DNA of 64,000 nt. Origin: AP-15 sp963698995. GTDB lineage: Bacteria > Pseudomonadota > Alphaproteobacteria > ATCC43930 > CGMCC-115725. A program made the position numbers and the translations under genes. This document shows, piece after piece, positions 55,927 through 64,000 of this stretch; the stretch's first letter is position 1, and each line of letters begins with the position of its first letter. Location of the stretch: assembly GCA_963698995.1 (NCBI GenBank), contig CAVOTD010000045.1, positions 1 to 64,000 of the forward strand, in the 5' to 3' direction. The notes under the pieces are model-generated. The model was not told the origin of the DNA, did no database searches, and saw only the letters and a list, made by a program, of their open reading frames with translations.

Positions 55927-56907
55927 ATGCAGGGAGTTCCGCGCGACATCGCGTTCCGCCACCGTCATTTGCTCGGTATCGAAGGTCTGTCGCCGGAGGA
56001 CATAAAGCATATCCTCGATGTGGCGGATGGCTATGTCGAGCTGAGCCGCCAACCCGAGAAGAAGCGCGCGGTGTTGCGTGGGCGGACGATCATCAACTGC
56101 TTTTTTGAGAATTCGACGCGCACCCGCACCTCTTTCGAGGTTGCCGGCAAGCGTCTCGGCGGCGATGTGATCAACATGTCGGTGGCGGCGAGCTCGATGC
56201 ACAAGGGCGAGACCCTGATCGACACGGCGATGACGCTGAACGCGATGCACCCCGACGTGCTGATCGTCAGGCACCCCGAATCGGGTGCGGTGCAACTGCT
56301 GTCGGAGAAGCTCGACTGCGCGGTCATCAACGCCGGCGACGGCAGCCACGAGCATCCGACCCAGGCATTGCTCGACGCGCTGACGATCCGGCGTCGCAAG
56401 AGCAAGCTTAGCGGGCTGACTGTCGCGATCTGCGGCGACATCCTGCACAGCCGCGTCGCGCGCTCGAACATCGCGCTGTTGAACATCATGGGCGCGCGCG
56501 TGCGGGTCGTGGCGCCGCGCACCTTGCTACCCGCCGAGATCGAGCGCCTGGGCGTCGAGGTCTTTCACGATATGGCCGCGGGGCTTGCCGACGTCGACAT
56601 CATCATGATGCTGCGCCTGCAGAGCGAGCGCATGCACGGTGCTTTCGTCCCGTCGACCCGCGAGTATTTCCACTTCTTCGGGCTCGATTACGACAAGCTG
56701 CGGGCGGCCAAGCCCGATGCGCTGATCATGCATCCGGGCCCAATGAACCGCGGCGTCGAGATCGGCAGCGAGATCGCCGACGACATCGACCGGAGCCTCA
56801 TTCGGCAACAGGTCGAGATGGGTGTTGCGGTCCGCATGGCCTGCCTCGAGATCCTGACGCGCGATCTCGGCAATGGCCCGCCCCCCGATGGCCGGCTCCA
56901 GCCGTGA
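55927..56907 (+). CDS. pyrB: Aspartate carbamoyltransferase catalytic chain
   Basis: The 326-residue enzyme forms N-carbamoyl-aspartate in pyrimidine synthesis. F-E-N-S-T-R-T-R-T-S-F-E binds carbamoyl phosphate, with H-P-T-Q-A-L-L-D and M-H-P-G-P-M-N-R-G-V completing the site. The start ATG is at 55927. Its stop TGA overlaps the pyrC GTG by four bases, indicating coupled translation. No pyrI regulatory chain is nearby, as expected when PyrB pairs with a dihydroorotase-like partner. Confidence 0.95.
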   Translation: MQGVPRDIAFRHRHLLGIEGLSPEDIKHILDVADGYVELSRQPEKKRAVLRGRTIINCFFENSTRTRTSFEVAGKRLGGDVINMSVAASSMHKGETLIDTAMTLNAMHPDVLIVRHPESGAVQLLSEKLDCAVINAGDGSHEHPTQALLDALTIRRRKSKLSGLTVAICGDILHSRVARSNIALLNIMGARVRVVAPRTLLPAEIERLGVEVFHDMAAGLADVDIIMMLRLQSERMHGAFVPSTREYFHFFGLDYDKLRAAKPDALIMHPGPMNRGVEIGSEIADDIDRSLIRQQVEMGVAVRMACLEILTRDLGNGPPPDGRLQP

Positions 56908-58190
56908 ACCGTCTGCTATTTCGCGGCGCCCGGCTGTTGGACCCGGAAAGCGGCCGCGATGCTTCGGGCGATCTGCTAATCGAAGGTGACCGGATCGCCG
57001 CGGTCGGCGACGATCTCGCGGCGGTCGCGGGCGACGTCGAGACGGTGCGCGCCGATGGGCTGTGTTTGGCGCCGGGGCTCGTCGATATGCGCGTGCAGCT
57101 GCGCGAGCCCGGCGCCGAGCATATGGAATCGATCGAGACTGGCGGGCAGGCCGCAGCCGCGGGCGGGGTCACGACGATGGTCGCTTTGCCGAATACCGAT
57201 CCGCCGGTCGACGATGTCTCGGTCGTCGAGTTCCTCGCCCGTCGGGCGCGCGAGGTCAAGCTCGCCAAGATCCACACCTACGCCGCCGCGACCAAGGGGA
57301 TCGGCGGTCGCGATCTGACCGAAATGGGCCTCTTGGCGGCGAACGGGGCGCTCGGCTTCACCGACGGCGTGCGCGCCGTGGCGGACGCGCTGGTGATGCG
57401 GCGTGTCCTCGCCTACGCCCGCACCTTCGACTTGCTGGTGCTGCAACACCCGGAAGAGCCGAGCCTCGCCCGCGTCGGCGACGTCAGCGAAGGTGAGATC
57501 GCCACGCGGCTCGGGCTGCCAGCGATCCCGCCGGCAGCCGAGGTCATCATGATCGAGCGCGATCTGAGGCTCGTCGAGATCACCGGCGCGCGATACCACG
57601 CCGCCCATCTATCGACCGCTGCCGGGGTCGCCGCGGTCCGCCGCGCCAAGGGACAAGGGCTGCCGGTGACCTGCGATACCGCGCCGCCCTATTTCGCCTT
57701 GAACGAGACGGCAATCGGCGATTATCGGACGTTCGCCAAACTGTCTCCACCGCTGCGCAGCGAATGGGACCGGCGGGCGGTGGTCGAAGGCTTGTGCGAC
57801 GGCACGATCGACGCGATTGCCAGCGATCACGCGCCTTGGGATCAGGATTCAAAGCGCCTGCCGTTCAGCTCGGCGGCCTCCGGCATCGTCGGGCTCGAGA
57901 CGTTGCTGCCGCTGTCGCTCGAACTCTACCACAACCGTCATCTGGGCCTGCTCGAGCTGATCCGGCGGCTGACCTGGAATCCGGCCCGCATCTTGAACCT
58001 CGGAATCGGCCGGTTGGCGCCCGGCGCACCAGCCGATATTGTTCTCTTTGACCGCGACGTCGATTGGCGCATCTCCACCGACGATTTTCGTTCAAAGTCA
58101 AAGAACGCGCCCTTTGACGGGCGCCCCGTCAAGGGGCGGGTACGGCGGACGATCGTCGACGGCCGGATCATCTTCCAGCACGAGGGCTGA
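56904..58190 (+). CDS. pyrC: Dihydroorotase-like protein lacking the HxH metal motif (PyrC/PyrX type)
   Basis: The 428-residue amidohydrolase-fold protein starts at GTG 56904. Class I dihydroorotase landmarks are present (G-G-V-T-T-M-V-A-L-P-N-T-D, A-A-T-K-G with the carboxylated-Lys position, H-A-A-H-L-S-T, S-D-H-A-P-W, W-N-P-A-R). However, the metal-binding H-x-H after the first strand is replaced: the sequence reads V-D-M-R-V-Q-L-R-E-P-G where active enzymes have D-x-H-x-H-L-R-E-P-G. This matches the inactive PyrC' subunits known to stabilise PyrB in Pseudomonas, so the protein may be structural and an active pyrC may lie elsewhere. Confidence 0.88.
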   Translation: MNRLLFRGARLLDPESGRDASGDLLIEGDRIAAVGDDLAAVAGDVETVRADGLCLAPGLVDMRVQLREPGAEHMESIETGGQAAAAGGVTTMVALPNTDPPVDDVSVVEFLARRAREVKLAKIHTYAAATKGIGGRDLTEMGLLAANGALGFTDGVRAVADALVMRRVLAYARTFDLLVLQHPEEPSLARVGDVSEGEIATRLGLPAIPPAAEVIMIERDLRLVEITGARYHAAHLSTAAGVAAVRRAKGQGLPVTCDTAPPYFALNETAIGDYRTFAKLSPPLRSEWDRRAVVEGLCDGTIDAIASDHAPWDQDSKRLPFSSAASGIVGLETLLPLSLELYHNRHLGLLELIRRLTWNPARILNLGIGRLAPGAPADIVLFDRDVDWRISTDDFRSKSKNAPFDGRPVKGRVRRTIVDGRIIFQHEG

Positions 58191-58328
58191 GTGTCGCCGA
58201 GCTATCCTCACCCAGCCAACCCCGCGGTTTGCATCTGCCCTCTCCCGCATTGCGCCCTCTCGGTGAGCTTGCCATGTAGCGCATCTGCGATGCGCCAGAA
58301 GTGCCGAGCGCAGCGAGGCCGGTGACGG

Positions 58329-58926
58329 TTGGCCTCCGCTTCTCTACTCGTTGCAGCCGGCGTCCTCGGATATCTTCTTCGGGTCGATTCCATTCGGTCT
58401 CTTGCTGACCCGGCTCGCCGGCCGCGGCGATGTCCGGCGGATCGGCTCGGGCAGTATCGGCGCAACCAACGTCCTGCGGACCGGCAGCAAGGGTCTGGCG
58501 GCACTGACCTTGTTGCTCGACTTGGCAAAGGGGACGGCTGCCGTGGTGATCGCGCATGGCTGGGGTTCCAACGCCGGATTGGTCGCAGCGGGCTGTGTGA
58601 TCCTCGGCCATATGTTTCCGATCTGGCTCGGCTTCCGCGGAGGAAAAGGGGTAGCCACTGCACTCGGCGTCTTGATCCCACTGGCCTGGCCGGTAGCGCT
58701 CGCGGCTGCCTTGCTATGGCTGGCCGTCGCCTTGTTGTTTCACTACTCTTCTCTCGCGGCATTGGTCGCGGCCGTCGCGAGCGGCGTGCTCGCCGCATTG
58801 ATCGTCGACAAAACGACCGCTTTAGTGATCGGCGGTATCGCCCTGTTAATCATCTTGCGTCACCATTCCAACATCCGCCGCCTGATGGCGGGCACGGAGA
58901 GCCGGATTTCGTTTGGGAAAAGCTGA
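58329..58926 (+). CDS. plsY: Glycerol-3-phosphate acyltransferase PlsY, frame break in the first helix
   Basis: PlsY transfers acyl from acyl-phosphate to glycerol-3-phosphate at the inner membrane. From 58380 the protein is normal: G-S-I-P-F-G-L-L-L-T-R-L, S-G-S-I-G-A-T-N-V-L-R-T-G, G-H-M-F-P and G-F-R-G-G-K-G-V-A-T. The first helix (L-L-V-A-A-G-V-L-G-Y-L-L, from TTG 58329) is in another frame: CTTCTTCGGG where CTTCTCGGG would be in frame, i.e. one extra T near 58376. A start at TTG 58351 in the main frame would avoid the break but replace most of helix 1. Since PlsY is normally essential, a sequencing error or use of such a start is likely. Confidence 0.8.
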
Positions 58927-58934
58927 GGTGAGAC

Positions 58935-60074
58935 CTGGCCGCACGCGAGCTCGATCCGCAGGAGCGCCTCGATTGGTTGCGGTTGTGTCGTACCGAGACG
59001 ATCGGCCCGATCACTTTTTATGCCATGTTGCGCCGTTTCGGCTCGGCCCGGGCGGCCCTCGACATGGTGCCGCAGCTCGCGCGCCGCGGCGAGCGCGCAC
59101 AGACTGTCGTGCCGGTAACCCGGGTTGCGGCCGAAGCTGAACTCGCCGCACTGCACCGTGCCGGCGCTCGGCTGGTCTGCTGGGGCGAGCCGTTCTATCC
59201 GAGCGCGCTCGCCGCCATCGAGGACGCGCCGCCCCTTCTCACAGTGCTCGGACGGGTCGAGCTGTTGGACAAGCCCATGGTGGCGGTGGTCGGCGCGCGT
59301 AACGCCTCGGCGAACGGACGGCGGCTAAGCCGCGACCTCGCCGCCGCGCTCGGGCAGGGCGGCGTTGTCGTCGTGTCTGGCCTCGCCCGCGGGATCGACG
59401 CCGCCGCCCATTTGGGCGCCCTCGAGACCGGCAGCGTCGCGGTCGTCGCCGGCGGCGTCGATGTGGTCTATCCGCAGGAGAACCGCGGGCTGCACGACGC
59501 TTTGGCGCGCCAGGGCGCAATCGTCGGCGAGCTGCCGCTCGCAACCGAACCCCAGGCGAGGCATTTTCCGCGCCGCAATCGGATCATTTCCGGGATGGCG
59601 CTGGGCGTCGTAGTGGTCGAGGCCGCAGCGCGCTCGGGCTCGCTGATCACCGCGCGATTGGCGCTCGAGCAAGGCCGCGATGTCTTCGCGGTTCCGGGCT
59701 CGCCGCTCGACCCGCGCTGTCGCGGCTCCAACGACCTGCTGCGGCATGGCGCGACACTGACCGAGAATGCCGATGACGTGCTGTCGCAGCTTGGACCGCA
59801 ATTAGCCCGGGGAGCGGCGCCGCTCCCGGCGCCGCCGCGGGTTCCACCCCCGACAGCGGCAAATTGGCCGCCGCCGGACGCGAACAAGTCGCCGCCGGCG
59901 GACGATGCCGGGCTTGCGCTGATCCTGGAAAGGCTGGGGCCGACCCCTGTCGCAGTTGACGAACTGGTGCGGCAATGCCACTTGTCAGCCGCCGCCGTAG
60001 CCACCCTTCTCCTCGAGCTGGAACTCGCCGGCAGGGTCGAACGTCATCCCGGCAATCTCGTTTCCCGGCGCTAA
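58935..60074 (+). CDS. dprA: DNA-processing protein DprA
   Basis: The 379-residue protein loads RecA onto incoming single-stranded DNA during transformation. The Rossmann core has V-A-V-V-G-A-R-N-A-S, V-S-G-L-A-R-G-I-D-A-A-A-H and F-P-R-R-N-R-I-I-S-G-M, G-S-L-I-T-A; a C-terminal winged-helix (DprA_WH) follows a Pro-rich linker. Homology already begins at E-R-L-D-W-L-R-L, before the first in-frame TTG (58977). Upstream in frame there is only CTG 58935, while a well-placed GTG (58928) is in another frame, so either a rare CTG start or a one-base loss is implied. It directly follows plsY. Confidence 0.9.
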   Translation: MAARELDPQERLDWLRLCRTETIGPITFYAMLRRFGSARAALDMVPQLARRGERAQTVVPVTRVAAEAELAALHRAGARLVCWGEPFYPSALAAIEDAPPLLTVLGRVELLDKPMVAVVGARNASANGRRLSRDLAAALGQGGVVVVSGLARGIDAAAHLGALETGSVAVVAGGVDVVYPQENRGLHDALARQGAIVGELPLATEPQARHFPRRNRIISGMALGVVVVEAAARSGSLITARLALEQGRDVFAVPGSPLDPRCRGSNDLLRHGATLTENADDVLSQLGPQLARGAAPLPAPPRVPPPTAANWPPPDANKSPPADDAGLALILERLGPTPVAVDELVRQCHLSAAAVATLLLELELAGRVERHPGNLVSRR

Positions 60075-60150
60075 AGGTTTGCATACCGTCGATCGCGCGC
60101 CCACCTCAGTTGTTTTGTGGGCGCGGCCCCTGTGTCATAGAACGGATTGG

Positions 60151-62892
60151 ATGAAAGTCGTCGTTGTCGAATCGCCCGCAAAGGCGAAAACCATTAACAA
60201 ATACTTGGGCAACGACTACCGGGTCGTTGCCAGCTACGGTCATGTCCGAGATCTTCCGGCGAAAGACGGCTCGGTTTTGCCGGACGCCGATTTTGCCATG
60301 TCCTGGGAGGTCGACGGCAAGTCCGAAAAGCATATGAAGACAATCTTCGAGGCGGTGCGCGACGCCGACCGCCTCTTCCTGGCGACCGACCCGGATCGCG
60401 AAGGCGAGGCAATCTCCTGGCATGTGCGCGAGGTGCTCAACTCGCGCCGCGCCCTGAAGCACCTCGACATCAAACGGGTCGTCTTCAACGAGGTGACCAA
60501 GAACGCCGTGCTCGAGGCGTTCAGCCGTCCGCGCGAAATCGACCGCGAGCTCGTCGAAGCCTATCTCGCGCGCCGGGCGCTCGATTACTTGGTCGGCTTC
60601 ACGCTCTCGCCGGTGCTGTGGCGCAAGCTGCCGGGCAGCCGCTCGGCGGGCCGCGTCCAATCCGTAGCGCTGCGCCTGGTCTGCGAGCGCGAAGCCGAGA
60701 TCGAGGCGTTCAAATCGCGCGAATACTGGACGATCGAGGTCGAGTTCAAGACCGAAGCCGGCCAAACCTTTACCGCGCGGCTGACCCATCTCGACGGCAA
60801 GCGTCTCGACCGCTTCGATCTCGACACCGAGGCCAAGGCGCGCGCGGCAGCCGATGCAATTCTGCGGGCGTCGGGTTTTGCCGTCGCCGAAATCGACAGC
60901 CGGCAAGTCCGCCGCAACCCGTTCCCACCCTTCACGACCTCGACCTTGCAGCAAGAGGCTTCACGCAAACTCGGGTTGGGCGCCAGCCGCACGATGCAGA
61001 TCGCCCAGCGGCTCTATGAGGGTATCGAGCTCGCCGGCGAGACGGTGGGGCTGATCACCTACATGCGGACGGACGGTGTAGCGATTTCGACCGAGGCGAT
61101 CGGTGCCGCCCGCCATTTGATCGGCAGCGATTTCGGGCCGAGATATGTCCCGGAGCAGCCTCGTATCTATCGGAGCCCCGCCAAGAACGCCCAGGAGGCG
61201 CATGAGGCGATCCGGCCGACCGATCTCGCGCGCAAACCCGCCGATGTCGCCGGCCGCCTCGACCGCGAACAGCTTCGGCTTTACGAGCTAATCTGGAAAA
61301 GGACCGTGGCGAGCCAAATGGCATCTGCGCTTCTGGAGCAGGTCGCCATCGACATTGGCGATGCCACCGGTCGGCTTCGCCTGCGCGCGAATGGGTCGGT
61401 CGTCGTGTTCGACGGGTTTCTCGCGCTCTATCAGGAGGACCGCGACGACACCGCTGCCGAGGAAGGCGAGGGCACCCGCCTCCCGGCCATGCGAAAGGCC
61501 GAACCGCTGGGGCGCGGCGAGGTCGTCCCGAGCCAACACTTCACACAGCCGCCGCCGCGCTACACCGAGGCGAGCCTCGTCAAGAAGCTCGAAGAACTCG
61601 GCATCGGCCGTCCCTCGACTTATGCCTCGATAATCCAGGTGTTGCAGGATCGTGCCTATGTCCGGCTCGACAAGCGGCGGTTTGTGCCGGAGGACCGCGG
61701 GCGCCTCGTCACCGCCTTTCTGACGAGCTTCTTCGAGCGCTATGTCGAATACAATTTCACCGCCGATCTCGAAAATCAGCTCGACGACGTCTCCGGCGGG
61801 CGGATCGATTGGAAGGAGGTGCTGCGGAATTTCTGGCGGGATTTCTCGGCCGCGGTCGACGGCACCAAGGAGCTGACGATCAGCCAGGTGCTGAGCGCCC
61901 TCGATGAGGGGCTCGGGCCGCATTTCTTCCCGAATGACGGCTCCGGGCGCGACCCGCGCCTTTGCCCGGTCTGTGGTGCCGGCAGGCTCAGCCTCAAGCT
62001 CGGCAAATTCGGCGCCTTCATCGGCTGCTCCAATTACCCGAACTGCCGTCACACCCGGCCGCTCGCGGTGGATGCCGACGCCGACAACACCGTCCCCGAG
62101 AGCGCGCTCGGGATCGACCCCGGGACCAGACTTCCAGTCGCCCTGAAGAAGGGCCCCTATGGCCACTACGTGCAACTCGGCGATGGCGATGGCGAGTTCA
62201 AACCAAAGCGGGTCGCTGTGCCGCGCTCGATCAAGCCAACCGAGATCGACCTCGAGACGGCGTTGCGGCTGCTCGCATTGCCCCGCGAGCTCGGACGGCA
62301 TCCCGAGACCGGCGAGCCCATTGTTGCCGGCATCGGTCGGTTCGGCCCATACATCAAGCATGGAGCGACCTTCAAATCGCTCGGCGCGGATGATGACGTC
62401 CTGACGATCGGTCTGAACCGCGCGGTCGTGCAGCTCGCCGAACCGGCGTCGGATCGGCGTCGCGGGCCACAGCTATTGCGCGAGCTCGGCGTTCATCCCG
62501 AGGGTGGCTCCGTCGGCCTCTATCAGGGACGCTATGGTCCCTATGTCAGCCATGACGGTGTGATCGCGTCGCTGCCGCGAAATTCCGATCCAGCCACCTT
62601 CTCGCTCGACGAGGCATTGCCGCTACTCGCCACCCAACGCGACAAGGCCAAGGGACGGCGACGCAAAACCGGCAAATCCGCCTCGCCCAAAGCTGCACCG
62701 CGAAAAGCTGCGACTACCGGCAGCGCGCTGGATCGCGCGGCCTCCGGCACCGCGAAAAAGGTCGGAGCAACCAAAGCGGCCGGAAAGCCCAAAAAGACCG
62801 CGGCAACTAAAAAAACCGCGTCAACCAAAAAGATCAGCGCCACTCGATTGGCGAAAAAACCCCGATCTCTATCCGGGACACAGCCCCGCTGA
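60151..62892 (+). CDS. topA: DNA topoisomerase I
   Basis: The 913-residue type IA topoisomerase relaxes negative supercoils. ATG 60151 gives M-K-V-V-V-V-E-S-P-A-K-A-K-T-I (TOPRIM); D-P-D-R-E-G-E-A-I-S-W-H is the acidic metal site, and the active Tyr is in G-L-I-T-Y-M-R-T-D-G at about residue 304. One C4 zinc motif (C-P-V-C ... G-C-S-N-Y-P-N-C) is followed by TopA C-terminal repeats (G-P-Y-G-H-Y-V-Q, G-R-F-G-P-Y-I-K-H, G-R-Y-G-P-Y-V-S-H) and a Lys/Ala-rich tail of about 65 residues, common in alphaproteobacteria. dprA-topA-rnr is a standard cluster. Confidence 0.95.
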   Translation: MKVVVVESPAKAKTINKYLGNDYRVVASYGHVRDLPAKDGSVLPDADFAMSWEVDGKSEKHMKTIFEAVRDADRLFLATDPDREGEAISWHVREVLNSRRALKHLDIKRVVFNEVTKNAVLEAFSRPREIDRELVEAYLARRALDYLVGFTLSPVLWRKLPGSRSAGRVQSVALRLVCEREAEIEAFKSREYWTIEVEFKTEAGQTFTARLTHLDGKRLDRFDLDTEAKARAAADAILRASGFAVAEIDSRQVRRNPFPPFTTSTLQQEASRKLGLGASRTMQIAQRLYEGIELAGETVGLITYMRTDGVAISTEAIGAARHLIGSDFGPRYVPEQPRIYRSPAKNAQEAHEAIRPTDLARKPADVAGRLDREQLRLYELIWKRTVASQMASALLEQVAIDIGDATGRLRLRANGSVVVFDGFLALYQEDRDDTAAEEGEGTRLPAMRKAEPLGRGEVVPSQHFTQPPPRYTEASLVKKLEELGIGRPSTYASIIQVLQDRAYVRLDKRRFVPEDRGRLVTAFLTSFFERYVEYNFTADLENQLDDVSGGRIDWKEVLRNFWRDFSAAVDGTKELTISQVLSALDEGLGPHFFPNDGSGRDPRLCPVCGAGRLSLKLGKFGAFIGCSNYPNCRHTRPLAVDADADNTVPESALGIDPGTRLPVALKKGPYGHYVQLGDGDGEFKPKRVAVPRSIKPTEIDLETALRLLALPRELGRHPETGEPIVAGIGRFGPYIKHGATFKSLGADDDVLTIGLNRAVVQLAEPASDRRRGPQLLRELGVHPEGGSVGLYQGRYGPYVSHDGVIASLPRNSDPATFSLDEALPLLATQRDKAKGRRRKTGKSASPKAAPRKAATTGSALDRAASGTAKKVGATKAAGKPKKTAATKKTASTKKISATRLAKKPRSLSGTQPR

Positions 62893-62895
62893 GCA

Positions 62896-64000
62896 GTGAG
62901 AGGCCGCGTAAATACTTCCAGAGACAAGCGGGGGCGCTACAGCGAGCTCCCTTCAATGCCCGAACTGCTCGCTTTTATCCGCGAGAGCCCTTCGGCGGTC
63001 GGCACGCGCGAGATTGCCCGCGCCTTTGCTGTGGCGCCACGTGATCGGGCGGTACTGCGCGACATGCTGCGCGATCTCGAGCGCTCGGGCGCGGCCACCC
63101 GCGCCGCCGATCGACGCTTCGTCGTCGGAGCACCCCTTCCAGAAGTGACCGTCATCGAGCGGTTCGGGAGCGACGAGGACGGCATAGCGCTCGCCCGCCC
63201 GGTCGCTTGGCCGGGTCCGCAGCCGGCCCCGATCTTACGGGTTATCGAAACCGGGACCGGCGAGTTGTTGAGGAACGGCGAGCGGGCTGCGGCGCGGTTG
63301 ATCCCGCTCGAAACCGGCGACATCGAGGCCCGGATCATCCGGCGGCTCGAGCCTGCCGGCAAGCGGATCGTCGGGACCTTCCAAATCACCCGCGAAGGCG
63401 GCAGGCTGGTGCCAGCGGACCGACGTGACCGCAGCGAGTATCGGGTCTCGGCACGCGATACGGGCGGCGCTGGGGACGGGGAATTGGTCGTTGCCGAGCA
63501 GCTCTCGGCGGCAAGGCTCGGGGCGCCGCGGGCCCGCATCCTCGAGCGGCTCGGGCCCCCTTCGGACCCAGGCGCAATTAGCCTCCTTGCGATCGCAAGC
63601 TACGACATCCCGACCGAGTTCCCGGCCGCGGCAATCGCCGAAGCCGATGCAGCGCTTCCGCCGAGCCCCGCCGAGCGAGCCGATCTGCGGGACGTCCCGC
63701 TAGTCACGATCGACGGCAGTGATGCCCGCGATTTCGACGACGCAGTGTGGGCGGAACCAGACCCCGATCCGGAGAATCGCGGCGGTTGGCACCTCATCGT
63801 CGCGATCGCCGATGTCGCCTGGTACGTCCAATCCGGCAGCGCACTCGACCGCGAAGCCGAGCGACGCGGCAACTCGGTTTATTTTCCCGACCGTGTCGTC
63901 CCGATGCTGCCGGAAGCATTATCCAACGAGCTGTGCTCGCTCAAACCGAACCTCGATCGGGCTTGCCTCGCCGTCCATCTGTGGATCGACGGCGCTGGGC
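62896..64000 (+). CDS. rnr: Ribonuclease R, 5' part (runs off the window)
   Basis: The frame is open from GTG 62896, four bases after the topA stop, to the window end. Homology to the N-terminal helix-turn-helix of RNase R (E-L-L-A-F-I-R-E-S-P, R-E-I-A-R-A-F) begins before the ATG at 62956, which favours the GTG. Cold-shock-like domains follow, then the RNB catalytic start T-I-D-G-S-D-A-R-D-F-D-D-A-V-W with its Asp cluster, and G-N-S-V-Y-F-P-D-R-V-V-P-M-L-P-E. RNase R degrades structured RNA 3' to 5'. No break is seen in the 368 codons present. Confidence 0.92.
   Translation, partial: MRGRVNTSRDKRGRYSELPSMPELLAFIRESPSAVGTREIARAFAVAPRDRAVLRDMLRDLERSGAATRAADRRFVVGAPLPEVTVIERFGSDEDGIALARPVAWPGPQPAPILRVIETGTGELLRNGERAAARLIPLETGDIEARIIRRLEPAGKRIVGTFQITREGGRLVPADRRDRSEYRVSARDTGGAGDGELVVAEQLSAARLGAPRARILERLGPPSDPGAISLLAIASYDIPTEFPAAAIAEADAALPPSPAERADLRDVPLVTIDGSDARDFDDAVWAEPDPDPENRGGWHLIVAIADVAWYVQSGSALDREAERRGNSVYFPDRVVPMLPEALSNELCSLKPNLDRACLAVHLWIDGAG

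Noticed and set aside
58191..58328. Another REP-like palindrome before plsY
   Set aside because: Short CCTCACCC and CCCTCTCCC words are present but no complementary arm forms a stable hairpin, so it is at most a decayed remnant.

Overview
The window reads as a contig from a GC-rich alphaproteobacterium. The evidence is the codon use, the block gatC-gatA-gatB / ruvX / pyrB-pyrC-plsY-dprA-topA-rnr, the gpmI-ctpA-rppH group, a class I PHA synthase and a tRNA-Lys(CTT) fragment of alphaproteobacterial type. The order within the class cannot be fixed from the sequence alone.

Layout. From 1 to about 9.5 kb is a gene graveyard: a frameshifted exopolysaccharide tyrosine kinase, a tRNA-Lys 3' fragment, a broken HD phosphohydrolase, a broken LOG-family protein, scraps of a PIN toxin and a HigB-type toxin, one nearly complete HigB/HigA-type pair with its operator, an orphan Phd-type antitoxin and an HNH-like protein. 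At least four pieces of oxalyl-CoA decarboxylase genes are scattered here. From 9.5 to 16 kb come a BT1/MFS transporter, a nearly full-length oxalyl-CoA decarboxylase with two frameshifts, and a compact arsenic locus (arsR-arsI-acr3 divergent from arsM). From 16 to 21.6 kb lie HupE/UreJ-like, TPR, DUF4331 and fasciclin genes, mostly broken, and a DUF3280 gene split by an IS4-family element.

From 21.6 to 32.3 kb the genes are intact: recJ, glpX, hom, an OmpA-like lipoprotein, phaC and ppc. From 32.4 to 42.7 kb most genes are broken again: a molybdopterin oxidoreductase with about ten reading-frame breaks, an esterase scrap, a DUF6134 gene that reads through into an intact TAXI binding protein, an MscS channel, an LLM monooxygenase and an alpha/beta hydrolase. 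From 43 to 64 kb is mostly core metabolism and information processing (gpmI, ctpA, rppH, gatCAB, ruvX, hdeD, pyrB, pyrC, plsY, dprA, topA, rnr), with an intact three-gene catabolic cassette (aldo/keto reductase, cysteine hydrolase, HpcH/HpaI aldolase). The exceptions are a ribokinase gene with four frame breaks and plsY with one.

The dominant signal is about 35 single-base reading-frame breaks. They are concentrated in accessory genes and largely absent from core genes, and many are a one-base gain or loss in a short homopolymer. This fits either recent large-scale pseudogene formation or locally poor consensus sequence. The break in plsY, normally an essential gene, is the main argument for the second reading.
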